Assembly: GCA_030043855.1 (NCBI GenBank) | Contig: JASHWW010000118.1 | Coordinates: 1 to 10,520 of the forward strand | DNA: 10,520 nt | Direction: 5' to 3' | Source: Thermoplasmata archaeon | GTDB lineage: Archaea; Thermoplasmatota; Thermoplasmata; Lutacidiplasmatales; UBA184 | Shown here: positions 6,712 to 10,520 of the stretch, piece by piece | Position numbering within the stretch: position 1 is the first letter of the stretch | Layout: every line of letters begins with the position of its first letter | Translations under genes and position numbers: made by a program | Notes under the pieces: generated by a model | What the model was told of the DNA's origin: nothing | The model's database searches: none | Seen by the model: the letters and a program-made list of their open reading frames with translations, nothing else

Positions 6712-6742
6712 TCGGTTTTTCGTTCCGCGGTCCGGCGCGTTC

Positions 6743-8374
6743 GTGCAGTCCGACCGGGTCGCTGTGCTCGCCCAAGTCGCCGTGTTCCTGACCGTGTGCT
6801 CGGCGATCGCCGCGTGGGGACTCGCCTCCGTCGTTGCCGCCGTTCCATCCGCCGGATCCGGCAGAGCGGTGGGGACTCCACTCTCCCCTCGAGCTCTGAC
6901 TTCCTTCGCCCCGGAGTCCACTCCCAGCGTGATCGCCCAGATTCCCGTCGGGGTCGAGCCCGGCGGCATCGATTTCGATTCCGCGAACGGAGACCTCTAT
7001 GTCCTCAATTACGGCTCTTCCAACGTCAGCGTCATCTCCGGCTCTTCGAACACCGTGATCGCCACCGTCGCGGTCGGCGCAAACCCCGGGAACGGCGGGT
7101 CCACCCAAGCCGATTCGGTCGACTCCGCGAACGGGGACATCTACATCTCCCATTTCGCGGGCGGAACGGTCGAGGCGATCTCGGGTGCGACGAACACCAT
7201 CGTCACGAATCTCTCGGTCGGTGGTCGGCCCCAAGCCACCACGTACGACGCCGCGAACGGGGACGTCTACGTCGAGAACGTCAACTCGGGCACGGTGAGC
7301 GTGATCGCCGGGTCCAACAACACCGTGATCACGAACATCTCAACGGGTTGCCAGCCATCGTCCTCGATCGTGGATCCGGCGAACGGCGAGATCTACGTCG
7401 TCAACCATTGCTCCGAGACGGTCAGCGCGATCTCGGGCAGCACAAACACGGTGAACGCCACGATCAGCATCGGCGGGAACCAGCCCACCTACGATGCGTA
7501 CGACCCGACGAACGGGGACATCTACGTGGCGAACGCTCTGGGCAACGCCGTCAATGTGATCGCGGGTTCCAACGACACGCTCATCGCTTCGGTCCCCGTC
7601 ACCTATCCGCAAGGTTTGACGGCCGACCCGGCGAACGGAGACGTCTATGTCGCGAGTGCGACCACCAACGCCGTGGCCGCGATTTCGGGAGCGACGAACA
7701 CGGTGGTCGCCACGATCGCTGTCGGTGCCGAGCCGTCGGAGGCCGTACTCGACAACGCGACGGGGGACCTCTTCGTACCGAACGAAGGGTCGAACAACGT
7801 CAGCATCATCTCAGCGACGACCAACACCGTAGTCGGCACGCTCTCCGCCGGTAGCGACCCGTCCTACGCGACCGTCGACACGACGAACGGCGACGTCTAC
7901 GTAGCCAACGGGGCGTCCAACAACGTCACCGTGCTCGGTACGCCGGCGCCGCCCCAGTACGAGGTCACGTTCTCGACGGACCCGGCCTCCTGCGGTTCCA
8001 TCTCCTTCAACGAGAGCACGTACACAAACGGGGGATCGGTCGAATTGCCGGCCGGCACCTACAGTGTTTCCGCGCAGGCCTGTTCCGGGTACAGTCTGCA
8101 GAACCTCACCGGCACCGGGTCGGTCTCGGTAGAGGGTTCGACGGCAACGGTCAGTGGTGCCGGAGGGGTTCGGGCGACCTTCACGGCGCAAACGGCTTCG
8201 GGGTCCAAGGGATTCCTGGGCCTCCCGGGCAACGACGGGTACTATCTCCTGGGCGCGGTCTTGGCGATCGTCGTGATCGTGGTGGTTGTCGTCGCACGCA
8301 CTCGAAAGGGCAAGCCCTCGGGGGAGGCAGCCACCCCCGCCTCTCCCCCCACGCCGTCTCAGCCCGGATCCTAG
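6743..8374 (+). CDS. YVTN-type beta-propeller cell-surface protein with a C-terminal membrane anchor
   Basis: A 543-residue exported protein. Starting at the GTG at 6743 gives a clean signal peptide (VLAQVAVFLTVCSAIAAWGLA). The longer frame from 6509 would place the TATA-like element inside the gene and add an Arg/Pro-rich extension. Residues about 63-397 hold eight repeats of roughly 42 residues with the core xNGDxYV (at 81, 129, 171, 213, 256, 297, 339, 381), each followed by a VxVISGxxNTVxATIxVG-like strand pair: a YVTN propeller, probably seven- or eight-bladed, of the kind found in archaeal surface layers. A small beta domain (about 405-482, Cys417 and Cys447) follows, then a membrane helix (about 500-518) and a basic cytoplasmic tail. 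C203 and C223 lie within one blade, so two disulfides are possible. N-X-S/T sequons are frequent. The ligand is unknown; adhesion or surface scaffolding is likely. Confidence 0.88.
   Translation: MQSDRVAVLAQVAVFLTVCSAIAAWGLASVVAAVPSAGSGRAVGTPLSPRALTSFAPESTPSVIAQIPVGVEPGGIDFDSANGDLYVLNYGSSNVSVISGSSNTVIATVAVGANPGNGGSTQADSVDSANGDIYISHFAGGTVEAISGATNTIVTNLSVGGRPQATTYDAANGDVYVENVNSGTVSVIAGSNNTVITNISTGCQPSSSIVDPANGEIYVVNHCSETVSAISGSTNTVNATISIGGNQPTYDAYDPTNGDIYVANALGNAVNVIAGSNDTLIASVPVTYPQGLTADPANGDVYVASATTNAVAAISGATNTVVATIAVGAEPSEAVLDNATGDLFVPNEGSNNVSIISATTNTVVGTLSAGSDPSYATVDTTNGDVYVANGASNNVTVLGTPAPPQYEVTFSTDPASCGSISFNESTYTNGGSVELPAGTYSVSAQACSGYSLQNLTGTGSVSVEGSTATVSGAGGVRATFTAQTASGSKGFLGLPGNDGYYLLGAVLAIVVIVVVVVARTRKGKPSGEAATPASPPTPSQPGS
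6929..7933 (+). repeat. Tandem YVTN blade repeats, about 126-base period
   Basis: Eight in-frame units of about 41-43 codons (one spacing is 48) code for propeller blades. The DNA around each GCGAACGGGGACxTCTAxGT-like core is similar from unit to unit, so the array could gain or lose blades by recombination. Confidence 0.8.
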
Positions 8375-8386
8375 CCCGGTGTGTCG

Positions 8387-8405
8387 CGGGAGTTCCGGAC
8401 TCCCG
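8387..8405 (+). terminator. Hairpin just after the propeller gene, possible 3' end structure
   Basis: CGGGAGT (8387-8393) and ACTCCCG (8399-8405) pair perfectly around TCCGG, 12 bases after the stop codon. No T-run follows, so it may be a 3'-end stabilising hairpin rather than a terminator. Confidence 0.35.
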
Positions 8406-8466
8406 ACCGACCTCGTGAATTGCGTGCTTCGTGCCGCGCCGGGTCGGAAGCCCGTTCTCTCCTCTG

Positions 8467-8501
8467 CGACCGGGTTCGCGGACCTTGATTAGGCCCGGTC
8501 G
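8467..8501. promoter_or_regulatory. TATA-like element flanked by an 8-bp inverted repeat
   Basis: CTTGATTAGG (8484-8493) is centred about 26 bases before the ATG at 8514 and is the best promoter candidate for the membrane-protein gene. CGACCGGG (8467-8474) and CCCGGTCG (8494-8501) form a perfect inverted repeat around it, which could be a repressor site overlapping the promoter. GC-rich arms of this size can also arise by chance. Confidence 0.4.
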
Positions 8502-8513
8502 AATCGGGAATCG

Positions 8514-8996
8514 ATGCTCGGGGCCACTTCGCCGGACGACTTCACGTCGAGCACCGACGGACGGGTCCATCCCTCGCACCTGGCCCTCTACAACGATGCG
8601 AACGAGAATCGGTCCCTCACGGCGGGCCTGGGGGCGACCTGCATCGCGGTCCTCACGTTCGTGCTCATCTTTCTCTACGACCGCGCCAACGCCGGCCAGA
8701 TCAACGACCTCCTCTTCCAGGGCACCCTCCTGGTGATCGTGGTCAGCCTCTCACTGGTCTCGCTCTCGTCCCTGAACTTTTGGTTCGTCATGGAGGCGTA
8801 CCGCACGACCCCGTCCCGGGCCCCCATCTACCAACGGCGGGCCGACGGGCTGTTCGCGGGGAGCTTGGTCCTTCTGCTCCTCGAGCCGACCCTCATTCTG
8901 ATCACCGTGAAGCTGTACTACGTGGGGGCGATCGCGTTGGGGTTCTGGGTGGCCGGGATCGTGCTCCTCGGTCGGGGTTGGCAAGAACTCCGGTGA
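8514..8996 (+). CDS. Four-helix integral membrane protein of unknown function
   Basis: A 160-residue protein I cannot assign to a known family. After a polar N-terminus of 35 residues (SHLALYNDANENRS before the first helix) come four hydrophobic segments at about 36-55, 68-92, 112-131 and 135-153, joined by short loops. Between helices 2 and 3 lies a polar, basic loop with YRTTPSRAPIYQRRADG; by the positive-inside rule it and both termini should face the cytoplasm. It ends shortly after the last helix (GRGWQELR). The single Cys43 lies in helix 1. The ATG is supported by a TATA-like element about 26 bases upstream. It sits alone between the propeller gene and the redox pair, 108 bases before the peroxiredoxin start, and has its own likely promoter. 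Confidence 0.75.
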   Translation: MLGATSPDDFTSSTDGRVHPSHLALYNDANENRSLTAGLGATCIAVLTFVLIFLYDRANAGQINDLLFQGTLLVIVVSLSLVSLSSLNFWFVMEAYRTTPSRAPIYQRRADGLFAGSLVLLLLEPTLILITVKLYYVGAIALGFWVAGIVLLGRGWQELR

Positions 8997-9071
8997 GCCG
9001 CCCGAACGGGGACCTCGCGGCAGGACGTGGGCCCGTCGGGGGCGGCAGAACGGAAGCACGAGGCGGATGGA

Positions 9072-9080
9072 TTTCTTATC
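9072..9080 (+). promoter_or_regulatory. TATA-like element for the peroxiredoxin-DsbA unit
   Basis: TTTCTTATC, centred about 28 bases before the ATG at 9105, matches leaderless archaeal promoter spacing. It lies inside the longer reading frame that begins at 9027, which argues for the shorter gene start. The rest of the 108-base gap 8997-9104 shows nothing further. Confidence 0.6.
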
Positions 9081-9104
9081 CCCGCTGCGCGTCCTCGGAC
9101 ACCG

Positions 9105-9590
9105 ATGCCGAAAGCGACGGATGGCAAACCCTCGATCCTGCGGGCGGGGGCGAAAGCCCCGAACTTCACGTTGAAGACGACGCCGGATCAGAGTGTATCG
9201 TTGGAGGACTTCCGGGGGCGTCCGGTGGTCCTGGCGTTCTATCCGGCCGATTGGAGTCCCGTCTGCTCCGATCAGATGGGACTGTACGCTCAGGTCATGC
9301 CCGAGTTCAAGAAGTTCGATGCAGAGATCCTCGGCGTCTCGGTCGACGGGATATGGTCGCACCTGGCGTTCTCCAAGGAGCGGAAGTTGAACTTCCCTCT
9401 CCTGGCGGACTTCGAGCCGAAGGGCGAGGTCTCGCGGTTGTACGGGGCCTTCGAGGCGACCACGGGCGAGGCCGCGCGGGCGCTCTTCGTGATCGACAAA
9501 AAGGGCGTCATCCGCTGGAGCTTCCTGTCGCCCGACGGCGTGAATCCGGGCGCGGACGGGATCCTGTCCGCGCTCGAGAAACTGGAGTGA
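9105..9590 (+). CDS. Peroxiredoxin (AhpC/TSA family), single-cysteine form
   Basis: A 161-residue thiol peroxidase that reduces hydrogen peroxide or organic hydroperoxides in the cytosol. The active site FYPADWSPVCSDQ has Pro47, Ser51 (usually Thr) and the peroxidatic Cys54; the catalytic Arg is R125 in ARALFVID. The fold starts with GAKAPNFTLK (15-24) and ends with GVNPGADGILSALE. Cys54 is the only cysteine, so there is no resolving Cys and reduction must come from a partner thiol. From memory, related bacterial proteins carry Cys in the SVDGxWxH segment where this one has Ser85; that should be checked. The ATG at 9105 is chosen because the TATA-like element sits about 28 bases before it and the alignable fold begins soon after. 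The next gene, a CPYC thioredoxin-fold protein, starts six bases after the stop. Confidence 0.92.
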   Translation: MPKATDGKPSILRAGAKAPNFTLKTTPDQSVSLEDFRGRPVVLAFYPADWSPVCSDQMGLYAQVMPEFKKFDAEILGVSVDGIWSHLAFSKERKLNFPLLADFEPKGEVSRLYGAFEATTGEAARALFVIDKKGVIRWSFLSPDGVNPGADGILSALEKLE

Positions 9591-9596
9591 GCTGCG

Positions 9597-10145
9597 ATGT
9601 CGACCCCCTACGTACCCCCGCATCTCACCGTGCCCGTCGGCGCGCGGGACCACACCCAAGGATCGGCGCATGCGCGCGTCGTCCTCGTCGAGTACGGGGA
9701 CTACCAGTGCCCCTACTGCGAGGCCGCCTACCCGATCGTGAAGCGTGTCCAGCGCGAACTGGGGGACGATCTGCGCTTCGTCTTCCGGAATTTCCCGATC
9801 ACGAACGCTCACCCGCAGGCGGAGTGGGCCGCCGAGACCGCCGAAGCCGCGGCCGCGCAGGGGAAATTCTGGGAGATGCACGACTATCTCTACGAGAACC
9901 AGCGGTCCTTCGAGGATCCCCGGTACTTCGCCGCGTTCGAGGCCAAGCTCGGATTGGACGTCGGAAAACTGACCCAGGAGGTCGAGCGCTCGGCATACGC
10001 TCGGAGGATCGAGGAGGATTTCTCGAGCGGGGTCCGGAGCGGGGTCAACGGGACGCCCACGTTCTTCGTCGACGGCATCCGGTACGACGGGTACGCGGAG
10101 GTCCACCCCCTGGTGGCCGCGCTCCGGAACGCGCTGAAGAAGTAG
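9597..10145 (+). CDS. DsbA-family thiol oxidoreductase (thioredoxin fold with helical insert), CPYC
   Basis: A 182-residue protein of the DsbA/FrnE-like thioredoxin superfamily. The opening strand VVLVEYGDYQ (28-37) leads into the redox motif CPYC (C38-C41). A helical insert follows from about 70 to 145 (AEWAAETAEAAAAQGKFWEMHDYLYE), then the cis-Pro loop NGTPTFFVDG (P154) and a last helix. No signal peptide is seen, unlike periplasmic DsbA, so it probably acts in the cytosol. It starts six bases after the peroxiredoxin stop and has no promoter of its own, so the two are one operon. A role in reducing the peroxiredoxin is inferred. The sequence is very like proteins common in bacteria, which suggests transfer from bacteria, but base composition here does not stand out. 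A short 32-base gap separates its stop from that of a convergent small gene. Confidence 0.92.
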   Translation: MSTPYVPPHLTVPVGARDHTQGSAHARVVLVEYGDYQCPYCEAAYPIVKRVQRELGDDLRFVFRNFPITNAHPQAEWAAETAEAAAAQGKFWEMHDYLYENQRSFEDPRYFAAFEAKLGLDVGKLTQEVERSAYARRIEEDFSSGVRSGVNGTPTFFVDGIRYDGYAEVHPLVAALRNALKK

Positions 10146-10177
10146 TGCGGCGCCACCACTCTCTGGGCCGGACGGTC

Positions 10178-10315
10178 CTACACCGAGCGGATGCTCCGTC
10201 CCGTGGGCGTGTGCAGTACGACCACCCACCGTTGGGAGAGCGGGTCGAACGTCGTCGACCACGAGATCGTCGGAGGAGCGGGCGGGGCTTCCCCCTTAAG
10301 GGCCACGTCCGCCAT
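10178..10315 (-). CDS. Probable small protein (45 residues) of unknown function
   Basis: An ATG at 10315 opens a 45-residue frame ending at TAG (10178-10180). The N-terminus (MADVALKGEAPPAPP) is flexible; the rest, with SWSTTFDPLSQRWVVVL and a TPTGRS turn, looks like two or three beta strands. Third codon positions are mostly G or C, as in the certain genes. GGAGGGAG lies ten bases before the ATG and there is no TATA-like element, so it may be translated from the message of the S53 peptidase gene that ends 62 bases upstream. The frame extends back to 10450, but that part overlaps the S53 end in another frame and is Arg/Pro/Gly-rich, so it was left out. I recognise no family. Confidence 0.45.
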   Translation of the reverse strand: MADVALKGEAPPAPPTISWSTTFDPLSQRWVVVLHTPTGRSIRSV

Positions 10316-10377
10316 AGCGCCCGAACTCCCTCCGCGATCCGTCCGACGACCTACGATGCGACCGCCGTTCGGTTCCC

Positions 10378-10520
10378 TCAGAGCCCCAGGGCGAGCAAGG
10401 GGACCAGGTTCGCCACGTTGGGGGTGCCCCAGCCGGTGGCGTCGTCCCACCCGGGCCCCGCACTGAACCCGACCGAGCTGCCCGCGACGATGTTGTTCCC
10501 GCTCGTGATGTCGTGGAAGG
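10378..10520 (-). CDS. Peptidase S53 (sedolisin/kumamolisin type), C-terminal fragment at the window edge
   Basis: The minus strand from 10520 reads 46 residues to a TGA at 10378-10380; the 5' part of the gene is outside the window. The residues FHDITSGNN, then AGPGWDDATGWGTPN and a closing hydrophobic helix (LVPLLALGL), match the end of S53 serine-carboxyl peptidases. There DITSG and the GPGxD segment bind the structural calcium ion, and GWGTPN follows directly. S53 enzymes are secreted, acid-active endopeptidases with a Ser-Glu-Asp triad; the catalytic Ser, Glu and Asp are not in this fragment and cannot be checked. The gene ends at or soon after the calcium site, with no C-terminal anchor or extra domain. 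Its presence fits an acidic, peptide-using lifestyle. Confidence 0.85.
   Translation of the reverse strand, partial: FHDITSGNNIVAGSSVGFSAGPGWDDATGWGTPNVANLVPLLALGL

Larger units (their letters stand above)
6390..6742. other. 353-base divergent intergenic region
   Basis: It separates the M28 gene (minus) from the beta-propeller gene (plus). It holds an AT-rich TCATATCTGC (6441-6450) that may serve the M28 promoter, a small hairpin GCACCG/CGGTGC (6449-6463), a 10-bp perfect inverted repeat (6523-6548), and the TATA-like element of the propeller gene near 6704-6711. Reading frames crossing it have Arg/Pro-rich translations without domain features. I see no tRNA or other RNA gene. Confidence 0.6.

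Noticed and set aside
6929..7933. Possible CRISPR-like or satellite array
   Set aside because: The units are in-frame, about 126 bases long and diverged, and code for propeller blades; there are no constant short repeats with unique spacers.
9027..9104. N-terminal extension of the peroxiredoxin
   Set aside because: The promoter element lies inside it, and the family fold starts after 9105.
8751..10262. 503-codon minus-strand frame across the membrane protein, peroxiredoxin and DsbA genes
   Set aside because: It crosses three convincing genes and intergenic DNA, and its translation has no recognisable fold.

Overview
The window is high-GC (coding third positions are mostly G or C) and looks like chromosomal DNA of an uncultured archaeon, most likely a member of the Thermoplasmatota. 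This is inferred from three things. Several start codons lie about 26-28 bases downstream of a short AT-rich TATA-like element, as in leaderless archaeal transcripts. There are two large cell-surface proteins with an N-terminal signal segment, many N-X-S/T sequons and one C-terminal membrane anchor with a basic tail. The end of an S53 (sedolisin-type) peptidase gene is also present. No rRNA, tRNA, CRISPR array or transposase was seen.

Layout, left to right. Positions 1-2029 carry a minus-strand cluster: a VOC protein cut by the left edge, a minimal MscS-type channel, and an apparent two-gene unit of a VOC protein followed by an AHSA1/SRPBCC protein. A 170-base divergent gap (2030-2199) holds a near-perfect palindrome with a GNRA-type loop. 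On the plus strand follow a 726-residue surface protein made of two copies of a probable lectin-like (concanavalin-A-like) domain, then a winged-helix regulator that overlaps it by ATGA. A convergent M28 metallopeptidase lies at 4854-6389 (minus). A 353-base divergent gap with a 10-bp inverted repeat separates it from a YVTN beta-propeller surface protein (6743-8374, plus). Next come a four-helix membrane protein of unknown function, a single-cysteine peroxiredoxin and a DsbA-fold thiol oxidoreductase. At the right edge, on the minus strand, are a probable 45-residue protein and the last 46 residues of an S53 peptidase.

How the genes may work together (inference). The surface-protein/winged-helix pair looks translationally coupled and may link surface display to transcriptional control. 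The peroxiredoxin and the CPYC oxidoreductase are six bases apart and both lack signal peptides, so they are likely a cytosolic peroxide-detoxification pair in which the second could reduce the first. The S53 and M28 peptidases together with the large surface proteins suggest peptide scavenging and attachment. Two start sites were moved from the longest reading frame (to 6743 and 9105) because the promoter elements lie inside the longer frames.
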